From positions 1 to 30,276 of IMG/VR virus record IMGVR_UViG_3300025727_000037: a stretch of 30,276 bases of DNA, one strand, 5' to 3'. Below the pieces are notes generated by a model, which saw nothing but the letters and a program-made list of their open reading frames with translations, ran no database searches and had not been told where the DNA came from. The translations under genes were made by a program, and so were the position numbers. Below, in pieces: positions 21,743-27,124 of the stretch (positions within the stretch are counted from its first letter, which is position 1; every line of letters begins with the position of its first letter). This DNA is from a virus.

Positions 21743-21809
21743 CACTAACTACCATGATCAGACACTAACTACCATGATCAGACACTAACTACCGTGATCA
21801 GACACTAAC
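21743..21809 (+). repeat. 20-bp iteron-like tandem array with TGATCA cores
   Basis: Unit CACTAACTACCATGATCAGA starts at 21743, 21763 and 21783 (the third has one A-to-G change), with a partial fourth copy at 21803-21809. The 20-bp period places each TGATCA palindrome on nearly the same helix face. It lies 30 bases upstream of promoter P3. Iteron-type replication origin or multi-site operator are the two natural readings. The 273 bases from the clamp terminator to P3 hold no gene. Confidence 0.9.
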
Positions 21810-21838
21810 CAGGCGGTGAAAGTTTTTGGGCGTAATAC

Positions 21839-21868
21839 TTGACGGGGTGGGTAAAAGTGTGGAATAAT
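21839..21868 (+). promoter_or_regulatory. Promoter P3
   Basis: TTGACG (21839-21844), 18-base spacer, AATAAT (21863-21868), followed by GACGGGG as in P2. The GTAAGC hairpin is lost (GTAAGTAGCC instead), but TAAAGAAAAGAG (21899-21910) stands five bases before the ATG. Confidence 0.8.
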
Positions 21869-21915
21869 GACGGGGCGGGGTAAGTAGCCTCGCAGCTCTA
21901 AAGAAAAGAGAAGCT

Positions 21916-22086
21916 ATGCGAATAGTAAAAGTGGCAGCCGATGATCTAGCCGAGGGTGACGAGCTACCCCGTTACGGGGTGGTTGGTGACATCGAACTAA
22001 CGAAAAGCGGGGCGGTAGTGGTCCATGCAACATGGCGCACTCTTACCCTGGCGGCAGATACCGCCGTGCCTGTCTACCGGGGTTAG
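21916..22086 (+). CDS. 56-residue hypothetical protein of the plus-strand island
   Basis: ATG 21916 to TAG 22086. Starts MRIVKVAADDLAEGDELPRY and continues GVVGDIELTKSGAVVVHATW, ending with a short hydrophobic end (LTLAADTAVPVYRG). The pattern of short strands (VVGDIEL, AVVVHATW, AVPVYRG) suggests a small beta-barrel-like fold. No cysteines or membrane segment. It has its own promoter P3, the purine-rich box, and a terminator ten bases after the stop, making it a complete single-gene unit. No family recognised. Expression under the iteron array suggests it could be controlled by whatever binds there. Confidence 0.75.
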   Translation: MRIVKVAADDLAEGDELPRYGVVGDIELTKSGAVVVHATWRTLTLAADTAVPVYRG

Positions 22087-22095
22087 CAGCCTTTT

Positions 22096-22125
22096 AGCCT
22101 GCCGCCGTTTTGGTGGCAGGCTTTT
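22096..22125 (+). terminator. Intrinsic terminator after the 56-residue gene
   Basis: Arms AGCCTGCCGCC (22096-22106) and GGTGGCAGGCT (22112-22122), 11 pairs with one G-T, five-base loop, then TTTT. It shares its core with the clamp terminator. Confidence 0.88.
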
Positions 22126-22172
22126 AGGGTGCCAACCTGGTACCGATTGACTAAAGAAAAGAGAAAAGCAAC

Positions 22173-22451
22173 GTGGACAGAATCACAGAAAAGGACCTAA
22201 AGCGGCAGCTAAAAGTGTTAAACGCTTTAACCGGTCATAAAGAAACCCCGTTCGAAGAGGTTAACGGGGCGTATGTATGGAATACCGGGACGTATTGCCT
22301 AGGCATGGCATACGGCGGCTGTCGGATAGAGCAGATAGTAAACAGCGGCGGCGGCTGTTCTGATGTATCGATGCGGGGTACACGTCGCGAGGTTTACGAA
22401 CAACTCCGGACAGCTGTCCGCGTGTTATCCGATTACCAGGCGGCGGAGTGA
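22173..22451 (+). CDS. Conserved phage hypothetical protein (AYGG-type)
   Basis: 92 residues, GTG start nine bases after TAAAGAAAAGAG (22152-22163). Visible pattern: LKVLNALTGHKETPF, then ...YVWNTGTYCLGMAYGGCRIE, then VNSGGGCSDVSMRGTRREVY, then a C-terminal helix. The same pattern (N..TG.P..P...., G.Y.L..AYGG..L....N.GGG, helix with R.(L/V)Y) is familiar from many mycobacteriophage and other phage proteins of unknown function. A compact single-domain protein with no catalytic motif. No promoter is seen between the terminator at 22125 and its start; TTGACT at 22147 lacks a -10, so it may depend on read-through. It overlaps the next start by one base. Confidence 0.8.
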   Translation: MDRITEKDLKRQLKVLNALTGHKETPFEEVNGAYVWNTGTYCLGMAYGGCRIEQIVNSGGGCSDVSMRGTRREVYEQLRTAVRVLSDYQAAE

Positions 22452-22576
22452 TGCAGGACAAGCTTGTCCACGCTTTAGGGTGGGCTATCGGGATCGTGTC
22501 CCTAGCTTTAGCGTCCCGCCCGGTCGATGATCCTAACGGGATGTTAGACCCCGACAAGTACAGAGAGGAAAGGTAA
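22451..22576 (+). CDS. 41-residue small protein with N-terminal hydrophobic helix
   Basis: ATG 22451 overlaps the previous stop (TGATG). Reads MQDKLVHALGWAIGIVSLAL, then ASRPVDDPNGMLDPDKYREE and R. Residues 6-21 are hydrophobic and could lie in or on the membrane; the rest is polar and acidic. The coupling, and the ribosome-binding site of the next gene placed across its stop (GAGGAAAGGTAA), support translation. Function unknown. Confidence 0.6.
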   Translation: MQDKLVHALGWAIGIVSLALASRPVDDPNGMLDPDKYREER

Positions 22577-22580
22577 AGAA

Positions 22581-22763
22581 ATGAAAGAAAACCGACTACA
22601 CCCCGGCGAAAAGGTTTATACCTGCCGCCATTTTTACGGCGACAAGCTCGCGCTATGCCAGGGGAAGGGTTGCGGGAACTTCATCAGTGATTGCCAAACC
22701 TGCCGGGCGACCTGTCCGGAATGTCACCCGCTGGGCATCCCGGCCGGGTCGCTCGAAGAATAA
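22581..22763 (+). CDS. 60-residue Cys-rich putative zinc protein
   Basis: ATG 22581 with GAGAGGAAAGG upstream. Seven cysteines: YTC at 15, LCQGKGC at 26 and 31, DCQTC at 38 and 41, TCPEC at 45 and 48, plus H17 and H49. The CxxC pairs suggest one or two zinc sites. Small, soluble, and last gene of the plus-strand island, followed 15 bases later by a strong terminator. Nucleic-acid or protein binding is likely from the fold type but the target is unknown. Confidence 0.75.
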   Translation: MKENRLHPGEKVYTCRHFYGDKLALCQGKGCGNFISDCQTCRATCPECHPLGIPAGSLEE

Positions 22764-22777
22764 AGCCGGTAAAGGTC

Positions 22778-22816
22778 AAGCCCCGCCCCGCCGTAAAGGT
22801 AGGGCGGGGCTTTTCT
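22778..22816 (+). terminator. Intrinsic terminator closing the plus-strand island
   Basis: An 11-bp perfect stem (AAGCCCCGCCC 22778-22788; GGGCGGGGCTT 22802-22812) with a 13-base loop and TTTTCT after it. It separates the plus-strand island from the convergent minus-strand operon. Confidence 0.92.
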
Positions 22817-22869
22817 ATGCCTAAAGCAGGCCAGCAAAAAACCAGGAAAAGTTTCCCCCCAAAAACAAC

Positions 22870-22912
22870 GAAACAGACACCTGACACGAACCAAGAAACA
22901 GACACCTGACAC
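22870..22912. repeat. Two direct repeats in the convergent intergenic region
   Basis: GAAACAGACACCTGACAC occurs at 22870-22887 and 22895-22912 (25-base period). A separate 8-bp inverted repeat (AGAACCCC 22919-22926; GGGGTTCT 22951-22958) follows. No gene is visible in 22764-23007. Confidence 0.8.
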
Positions 22913-22968
22913 AAACAGAGAACCCCCCGCCGGAAGGAGATAACCAGCGAGGGGTTCTGTAGTTTAGT

Positions 22969-23002
22969 GGCGGCGAGGAAGAAAGAGTAAGACCTCGCCG
23001 CC
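22969..23002 (-). terminator. Hairpin at the end of the minus-strand early operon
   Basis: Perfect 10-bp stem (GGCGGCGAGG 22969-22978; CCTCGCCGCC 22993-23002), 14-base loop, five bases past the last minus-strand stop. No T run follows on the minus strand, so termination may be only partial or Rho-aided. Confidence 0.65.
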
Positions 23003-23007
23003 TTGAA

Positions 23008-23325
23008 TCACTTTAGCACGGTGTCGCGCAGTTTCGCTATGTCTGCTAATAGTTTTTCTTTCGACACGGGATTCCCTGATGGCGGCAACGCCTTATACAT
23101 TGGTTCTGCTGCCCGTTTCAACGCTGCGACCTCAGCTACCACCGTAGACATAGCAGGCCACCATTCTTCCGTCGCGGCTAACCGATCCATTGCTTTACGG
23201 GTTAGTTCGTAATCCATCGCCGACAAGCGTTGATGCCAAGACATTATTGTTGCATCCAAGATTTTGGATTGCGGCCACACACTAGACATGCCGAACAAGA
23301 TACGGTCTGCTTCTTCGTTAGTCAT
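23008..23325 (-). CDS. Possible helicase-loader-like replication protein
   Basis: 105 residues, the last gene of the minus-strand early operon. Helical throughout. The pattern ILFGMSSVWPQ (9-19), LDATIMSWHQRLSAMDYELT (23-42) and AMDRLAATEEWWPAMSTVVA (45-64) resembles the small helicase-loader/replisome-organiser family typified by SPP1 G39P, where a Trp-containing helix, a D.dYe motif and a fP..s.v.ev motif occur in this order. Similarity is by eye and weak. A role in loading a replicative helicase would fit the replication block. An alternative is a general helical phage protein of unknown role. Confidence 0.55.
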   Translation of the reverse strand: MTNEEADRILFGMSSVWPQSKILDATIMSWHQRLSAMDYELTRKAMDRLAATEEWWPAMSTVVAEVAALKRAAEPMYKALPPSGNPVSKEKLLADIAKLRDTVLK

Positions 23326-23584
23326 TGCAGGCTTCTCCTTCTGCTGCTATGTAAAAGGGTTTCGCCATAACGAGTTTAGTTTCTTCGCGCCCCAACCCCC
23401 ATTGGGTGCATGCCTGGTTCCATGCGTCGGACCAGTTGTCGGCGTGTTCCAAGTATTCGGAGTACCTTTTCCCTTTGCTTTCTATTACGACTAGGAACGG
23501 GGTCATGCTGGGTCCAAACGAGCGGCGACCGCCATGTCTAACCCGCCGTACCCTGTGCAAAGACTCCCTAGTTTCAACATTCAT
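23318..23584 (-). CDS. Hypothetical protein, 88 residues
   Basis: ATG 23584, overlapping the previous stop (TAATGAATG); GAAGGA lies upstream. The basic N-terminus (HRVRRVRHGGRRSFG) is followed by MTPFLVVIESKGKRYSEYLE and DAWNQACTQWGLGREE, then KPFYIAAEG. The middle looks like a short beta-alpha domain. An internal ATG at MTPFLVVIE could be used instead, which would remove the basic arm. Family not recognised. In the same operon as several other small early-type genes. Confidence 0.6.
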   Translation of the reverse strand: MNVETRESLHRVRRVRHGGRRSFGPSMTPFLVVIESKGKRYSEYLEHADNWSDAWNQACTQWGLGREETKLVMAKPFYIAAEGEACND

Positions 23585-23742
23585 TAGTATCCTTCATCTC
23601 GTAGCTCAGATAACTTTATATCGGCAGCGATCTCAGCCCAATCTTCTTCAGACAAACACTCACAATCATCCCCTCCGAGGCCACATTCGCATTCGTCTTC
23701 GTCTGGGGCATCGTACCAACGGTCAGATAATCCTTCAACCAT
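23584..23742 (-). CDS. 52-residue acidic protein with CEC-CEC motif
   Basis: ATG 23742, selected by AAGGAGAA six bases upstream and an eight-base overlap with the preceding stop. Starts MVEGLSDRWYDAPDEDECEC and continues GLGGDDCECLSEEDWAEIAA. Two C-x-C pairs eight residues apart could bind a metal. Very acidic overall. Function unknown; small acidic early proteins in phages may mimic DNA or inhibit host enzymes, but nothing here proves it. Confidence 0.65.
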   Translation of the reverse strand: MVEGLSDRWYDAPDEDECECGLGGDDCECLSEEDWAEIAADIKLSELRDEGY

Positions 23743-23989
23743 TACGTTTCTCCTTCGCCAACCGTTGACTCCGAGCATTCCTACGGGTCTTCCCGCACGA
23801 CACGCAACGGCAACCATCGAGCCACCGCAACTCCGTCCCGTGATCCGCTTTCTTAACAACGGCCTGCTTTGCACGGTTTTTCTTTTCGGCATATTCGCGG
23901 TCACCTTCGGCGCGTAGTTTCTTAAACTCGCCCAACGAAACCGTGTCGTTCAACTCCTTAAAACTCCCGTACTCTTTCCTTATAACCAT
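23735..23989 (-). CDS. Zinc-module protein with one HGT...GCRC-x2-C motif
   Basis: 84 residues from ATG 23989 (AGGGAG five bases upstream, start inside the end of the previous gene). N-terminal VSLGEFKKLRAEGDREYAEK resembles the linker of the preceding protein. Then DHGTELRWLDGCRCVSCGKT, the putative zinc site (His, Cys, Cys, Cys), and a basic tail (RRNARSQRLAKEKR). This HGT..(Y/W)..GCRC..C signature is common in small actinophage proteins of unknown function. Nucleic-acid binding is suggested by the basic tail. It looks like a third copy of the module found twice in 23980-24504. Confidence 0.75.
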   Translation of the reverse strand: MVIRKEYGSFKELNDTVSLGEFKKLRAEGDREYAEKKNRAKQAVVKKADHGTELRWLDGCRCVSCGKTRRNARSQRLAKEKRNG

Positions 23990-24504
23990 TGATCTCCCTC
24001 TCTCCATTTCTGGTCTTCTTTGTTGGCTCGCCACCGTTTCCTGTACGACGACGCAGCGTGGCGGCAATCATCGCACCGGCACTTACCGTTACGGTAACAC
24101 GAATACGTTCCGTGTGTCAAATGGGTGTCTACTTTATGGGCAGGTTTCCGGTATTCTCCGGTCATCATGCGCCTCTTATACTGGCCCAACGTTAACTCTT
24201 TCGACAACGGCGACGCTTCGTACTCTTTAATCAACTCCGGAGACTGCTTCAAACGGTAACGTTGCTGATCGTACGCGGCCTGAGCTGCCCGGCATTCGAT
24301 GCAGCGGCAGCCGTGAACATACTCCGAACGTGTCCCGTGGTTCGGTGTCCTCGCGCCAACATAACCCCGACTGCCTCTAACTATTACGGTGCGGTCACCT
24401 TTACGGTTTTCCCCGTAGACAGGTTTCCCCGCTTTCATTGCCCGTCGCCCCACCCTGCCTGCCTTTTCTTCGCGACGCAAATACTCTTCCCTAGTGAGTC
24501 CCAT
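23980..24504 (-). CDS. Zinc-module protein with two HGT...CRC-x2-C motifs
   Basis: 174 residues from ATG 24504, chosen because GGGAGGG lies five bases upstream; the long upstream extension overlaps WhiB and is unlikely. Residues 1-50 are basic (LTREEYLRREEKAGRVGRRA). Motif 1: NHGTRSEYVHGCRCIECRAA, followed by QAAYDQQRYR. Motif 2: THGTYSCYRNGKCRCDDCRH, followed by ASSYRKRWR. Between them lies LTLGQYKRRMMTGE, similar to the next gene. Each motif offers His and three Cys. Three modules in two adjacent genes point to duplication. DNA or RNA binding is inferred from the basic helices after each motif. Confidence 0.78.
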   Translation of the reverse strand: MGLTREEYLRREEKAGRVGRRAMKAGKPVYGENRKGDRTVIVRGSRGYVGARTPNHGTRSEYVHGCRCIECRAAQAAYDQQRYRLKQSPELIKEYEASPLSKELTLGQYKRRMMTGEYRKPAHKVDTHLTHGTYSCYRNGKCRCDDCRHAASSYRKRWRANKEDQKWREGDQWL

Positions 24505-24835
24505 GAGAAACCCTCCCGCAAAAAGCATGACACTTCGCCTGCCCCAACATGATCGGAATAAACAAACCAGAACACCGGACACAAACATGAGGAACCCAAT
24601 CCTCGACCCGGCTAGTCGCCAGCAAAGTTTTACGACGAGAAGCAGACACGCCACCCCAAAACCCCAACTCCTCGCCAGCGTTCAACGCCCAAGTTAAACA
24701 CTCCTGCTGAACAGGGCAACCACCGCACACTTTGCGAGCCACAGGGGAACCCCCCGCTTCAGGGAAAAAAATGTCAGGGTCCATCCCGACACAACTAGCT
24801 TCCCTAAAAAAATCTGTATCCAACGCCTCTTTCAT
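24491..24835 (-). CDS. WhiB-family iron-sulfur regulator with C-terminal Cys4 extension
   Basis: 114 residues. WhiB-type proteins are actinobacterial [4Fe-4S] transcription factors that bind the main sigma factor. Cluster ligands are C15, C37, C40 and C46 (CGGCPVQQEC), with the G-F-W-G-G turn at 58-62 and a basic SRRKT after it. Unusually, the C-terminus adds C85-x2-C88 and C102-x3-C106 (HVCVRCSG; AKCHAFCGR), which looks like a small zinc site. AAGGAGA precedes the ATG. Phage WhiBs can redirect or block host WhiB control and affect superinfection. The gene overlaps the zinc-module gene downstream by 14 bases. Confidence 0.9.
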   Translation of the reverse strand: MKEALDTDFFREASCVGMDPDIFFPEAGGSPVARKVCGGCPVQQECLTWALNAGEELGFWGGVSASRRKTLLATSRVEDWVPHVCVRCSGLFIPIMLGQAKCHAFCGRVSHGTH

Positions 24836-24844
24836 TGTTTCTCC

Positions 24845-24946
24845 TTATTTGATAAAAACCGTAGACCCTCCAACAGGGTCACCCCATAGTAGACCAACCA
24901 AGCAAAGCAATGCAACCCCAACGACTAAAGCCAACCATTGTTTCAT
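24845..24946 (-). CDS. 33-residue membrane peptide between the two WhiB genes
   Basis: ATG 24946 overlaps the previous stop as ATGA; TAA at 24845. Reads MKQWLALVVGVALLCLVGLL, then WGDPVGGSTVFIK. Residues 4-21 are a membrane helix. A 6-bp hairpin (GACCCT 24864-24869; AGGGTC 24875-24880) in its 3' end is followed on the minus strand by a TTTTT run, so part of the transcription may stop before the WhiB gene. Coupled start and complete hydrophobic span support the gene. Function unknown. Confidence 0.65.
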   Translation of the reverse strand: MKQWLALVVGVALLCLVGLLWGDPVGGSTVFIK

Positions 24947-25122
24947 ACTCTTTGAGCATCCAACGAAGCCCTCATAAGCTGCCGCGCCATGTCGATAGCG
25001 ACCTCAGGAGGAAACGACCAAGCAGACTCCAAGCCCTCGTCGTATTCGATGCGAACAGTAACCAGAGGCCCATGTTTCGGATCGCGGGTGGCTTTAACAA
25101 AAAAGGCGCAATCCTCAATCAT
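24943..25122 (-). CDS. Hypothetical protein, 59 residues
   Basis: ATG 25122 overlaps the end of the upstream WhiB gene (ATGATTGA). Starts MIEDCAFFVKATRDPKHGPL and continues VTVRIEYDEGLESAWSFPPE, ending with a helix (VAIDMARQLMRASLDAQ). Short strands then a helix, a compact alpha/beta layout. No motif recognised. Coupled between WhiB and the 33-residue membrane peptide. Confidence 0.65.
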   Translation of the reverse strand: MIEDCAFFVKATRDPKHGPLVTVRIEYDEGLESAWSFPPEVAIDMARQLMRASLDAQRV

Positions 25123-25348
25123 CGTCCACCCACACAGACCAAGTCCGGCCACCCCATATCCCGTAAACCAGGTTCCCTCGTTGAATCTGTTGCTGCGCCC
25201 AACCGTAACAGCGACGCTTCACCGGGCAACCAGTGCAAAACTCTTTCGCCAACTCTTCGTAACGCTCCTCGAAAAAAAACTCTGTAGGTTGCCCCGAACA
25301 GGCCGCTTCGAGTCTCCATTCAGGTAACCCCGTTATTTTCCGTGTCAT
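25115..25348 (-). CDS. WhiB-family iron-sulfur regulator (short form)
   Basis: 77 residues. Ligands C17, C38, C41 and C47 (FCTGCPVKRRC), with the G-I-W-G-G turn at 63-67. It starts WRLEAACSGQPTEFFF, typical of the family's N-terminal helix and loop. The C-terminal DNA-binding basic stretch usual in cellular WhiBs is almost missing (RTWSVWVDDD, acidic end), so it may act by binding sigma factor without DNA contact. It overlaps the upstream gene by 29 bases. Together with the gene at 24491-24835 it makes a two-WhiB phage. Confidence 0.9.
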   Translation of the reverse strand: MTRKITGLPEWRLEAACSGQPTEFFFEERYEELAKEFCTGCPVKRRCYGWAQQQIQRGNLVYGIWGGRTWSVWVDDD

Positions 25349-25706
25349 GTTGCCGTACCCGCTGGATCGCTAGTTGAGTTTCAGTTAACTTCGGAACCAG
25401 TTTAGCCTCTGCCCGTAACTCTTTGGCTAATGCTACCTGCCACGCCGAAGTACCATCAGGCTTCGGTTTGCGAAAGTTCCAAGCCGACTCCAACGCGCGA
25501 CCAATGACCTGATAGGTGTACCCCATTTCTAACGCTTCAACGATACGCGCCTCAACAAGTTTACGCATACGGTCACCGGGCTGTATCGGTTTACAATAAA
25601 TAGTGGCCCGCCACGCCTGAAAAATACGGGCAGCCTGACCATCAACAACCGAATAGCGGGCATCTTGGCCGAACAGTTCTACATCAGTCACGGCAGCCAC
25701 TCTCAT
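25320..25706 (-). CDS. Hypothetical protein, 128 residues
   Basis: N-terminus LFGQDARYSVVDGQAARIFQ, then AWRATIYCKPIQPGDRMRKL, helix EARIVEALEMGYTYQVIGRA (about 53-72) that could be a helix-turn-helix, then ESAWNFRKPKPDG. The C-terminus is helical (VALAKELRAEAKLVPKL). ATG 25706 overlaps the previous gene by 23 bases; GTG 25691 is an alternative. It resembles small DNA-binding phage proteins, but I cannot name a family. Lies upstream of the short WhiB gene. Confidence 0.6.
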   Translation of the reverse strand: MRVAAVTDVELFGQDARYSVVDGQAARIFQAWRATIYCKPIQPGDRMRKLVEARIVEALEMGYTYQVIGRALESAWNFRKPKPDGTSAWQVALAKELRAEAKLVPKLTETQLAIQRVRQHDTENNGVT

Positions 25707-25941
25707 GTTTTGATTCTTCGATCTGCCCTAAAGCTTCCAACATTATTTTTTGGGCTTTAAGTTTTCTACGCATCTTTTTGACTTCCCCCATTAAATCATC
25801 CTGGACTGATTCGAACTGTTCCCACATCAACGAATACTGGTGGGCTTCGGCCATCAACTCGAAGTTTTGTTTCTCAGTTGTTTTTAGTTCTTGCAGCAAC
25901 CGGTATTTTGACCAGAACGCTTGCCTTATAGTTCTAAACAT
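25684..25941 (-). CDS. Coiled-coil protein, 85 residues
   Basis: Starts MFRTIRQAFWSKYRLLQELK. Residues 12-75 have a heptad pattern over almost the whole length (LLQELKTTEKQNFELMAEAH; FESVQDDLMGEVKKMRRKLK). Ends in KHESGCRD. Probably a dimeric helical protein. No family recognised. Its ATG overlaps the stop of the winged-helix-like gene (TAAATG). Confidence 0.6.
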   Translation of the reverse strand: MFRTIRQAFWSKYRLLQELKTTEKQNFELMAEAHQYSLMWEQFESVQDDLMGEVKKMRRKLKAQKIMLEALGQIEESKHESGCRD

Positions 25942-26214
25942 TTACGCCACACCCCATCTAGTTGCCCGCCGACCGTTTGTTTGCTTGACTTTATCCACCT
26001 CTTGAATGAGTCCCGCTTGAAACAACTCTACACGACGGGGGCGTTGCGTAGAGCCTCCCATGTTTAGCCCTTCTTGCATTTGTTTATCTGTGGCGGGGCC
26101 GTGAACGATTAGCCATTCCATGACTTTCGCTTTAAGGCTTGTGGATGATCCTGCCATCGCTAATGCTGCCTCGTATGAGGTTAACGAATGGGTTTGAAAC
26201 GGTAACTTGTTCAC
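25942..26214 (-). CDS. Winged-helix-like small protein
   Basis: 90 residues, GTG start overlapping the resolvase stop (GTGA). SSTSLKAKVMEWLIVHGPAT (22-41), then DKQMQEGLNMGGSTQRPRRV and ELFQAGLIQEVDKVK, then TNGRRATRWGV. Helix, helix, recognition helix with RPRR, then a two-stranded wing with R-A-T-R-W-G: this is the usual winged-helix order, close to MarR- or phage-type replication-initiation wings. Transcription or DNA-binding function is likely. The specific target is unknown. Some small phage proteins of this kind regulate Holliday-junction or replication genes. Confidence 0.7.
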   Translation of the reverse strand: MNKLPFQTHSLTSYEAALAMAGSSTSLKAKVMEWLIVHGPATDKQMQEGLNMGGSTQRPRRVELFQAGLIQEVDKVKQTNGRRATRWGVA

Positions 26215-26555
26215 TCTTTCTCTCCTTTATTCAACATTGCAGCGAACTGCCGCAAAGACATTACAACATACGAATCGTCCACAGCCTTACCGCGAGCCGA
26301 AACCACAGCAACACCGTAAGGCACACCAAGATTGCCAGCCTCAACTTCAGCTTCGCGAACAAACTTCGACAACTTAGACGACCACTCTTTAACATTTTTG
26401 CACTCCAACGCCCAACCAGGGACACCACTAATGTCGCCCTTATCTAACGCCCCATGAAGAGGCATGCGATCCACAGTGTACGGCAATCGTTCATTCAGAT
26501 AATCAGCGACCTGCCGTTCAAAGCGGGTACCCTTCTGCTTCGAGGGGTTAGCCAT
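26211..26555 (-). CDS. PD-(D/E)XK Holliday-junction-resolvase-like nuclease
   Basis: 114 residues from ATG 26555, eight bases inside the end of the upstream gene; two further in-frame ATGs upstream look spurious. Pattern: KGTRFERQVADYLNE (E13), LDKGDISGVPGWALECKN (D41, E51, K53), followed by VPYGVAVVSARGKAV and a final helix. E, D, E-x-K in this order are the catalytic residues of the archaeal-Hjc-like PD-(D/E)XK fold. Phage relatives resolve branched DNA before packaging. The neighbours (SSB, Rad52-like, Cas4-like nuclease) fit a recombination module. Start and activity are inferred. Confidence 0.82.
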   Translation of the reverse strand: MANPSKQKGTRFERQVADYLNERLPYTVDRMPLHGALDKGDISGVPGWALECKNVKEWSSKLSKFVREAEVEAGNLGVPYGVAVVSARGKAVDDSYVVMSLRQFAAMLNKGEKE

Positions 26556-26790
26556 CTGATGCATCCCTAAGGTCGTGGTAAGCGTGGAACGCATCCACCG
26601 CCACCCTGGTGTCATCATCGAAAGACAAAACAACCCGTGTCAAAGCAGTGGTGTAAACCAGCCGCAACAAAAGGTCTTCGGGTAGCACTACCGCTCCGTG
26701 CTTTCCAAGTTCCTCAGAAAGTAGTCCCGCTAAACCAGCCGCCGACTGCAAATGGGCATCAATAGCGTCTGCCCTCTCATCGTTAGCCAC
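26548..26790 (-). CDS. Hypothetical helical protein, downstream member of a tandem pair
   Basis: 80 residues from GTG 26790, overlapping the upstream gene by eight bases (GTGGCTAA). Starts VANDERADAIDAHLQSAAGL. Later segments LRLVYTTALTRVVLSFDDDT and VDAFHAYHDL match the upstream neighbour in the same order (ENAIDTHL; QLMVYVLTQARATLV; RRFHHL). Helical, no catalytic motif. An earlier ATG at 26874 would need the preceding gene's coding region and looks unlikely. Probable gene duplication; function unknown. Confidence 0.65.
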   Translation of the reverse strand: MANDERADAIDAHLQSAAGLAGLLSEELGKHGAVVLPEDLLLRLVYTTALTRVVLSFDDDTRVAVDAFHAYHDLRDASDG

Positions 26791-27097
26791 GGAGGGCAGC
26801 CTTTTCGCGAGCGTCGAGATGGTGGAAGCGACGGTACACCTCATGCGCCACCCCATCAAAGTTCGAATCAACAAGCGTGGCCCTTGCTTGTGTCAAAACG
26901 TACACCATCAACTGATCAAAGAGTTCTTGATCCAACTCCAAGCCTCCGGTTTCCCCGAAAGTAATCGGGCCTACCGCCTGTAGTTCAAGCAGCCTTTTAG
27001 CAGCGATCCGCGACACCTCGATCACACGGTCAAGGTGAGTGTCGATAGCGTTTTCACGCTCATCTTCCCATATTTGTTGAGTTTCTTCCTCAGTCAT
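26783..27097 (-). CDS. Hypothetical helical protein, upstream member of a tandem pair
   Basis: 104 residues. Starts MTEEETQQIWEDERENAIDT; continues HLDRVIEVSRIAAKRLLELQ; then LDQELFDQLMVYVLTQARAT and YRRFHHLDAREKAALRG. Good ribosome-binding site (AGAAGGAGAG) before the ATG. Entirely helical, with no cysteine or catalytic motif. Shares a common plan with the next gene, so the pair probably arose by duplication and may form a hetero-oligomer. It follows SSB, so a replication or recombination accessory role is possible but not shown. Confidence 0.65.
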   Translation of the reverse strand: MTEEETQQIWEDERENAIDTHLDRVIEVSRIAAKRLLELQAVGPITFGETGGLELDQELFDQLMVYVLTQARATLVDSNFDGVAHEVYRRFHHLDAREKAALRG

Positions 27098-27124
27098 AAC
27101 TACTCTCCTTCTATAGTTGGTTGG

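Noticed and set aside
21743-21809. CRISPR-like array
   Set aside because: The repeats are directly adjacent with no spacers, and there are no cas genes apart from a Cas4-like phage nuclease.
24505-24654. 50-residue hydrophobic N-terminal extension of the zinc-module protein
   Set aside because: It overlaps WhiB coding sequence, and GGGAGGG precedes the internal ATG at 24504.
26556-26633. Longer start for the resolvase-like protein
   Set aside because: The extra residues overlap the upstream gene fully and look random; family-like sequence begins at ATG 26555.
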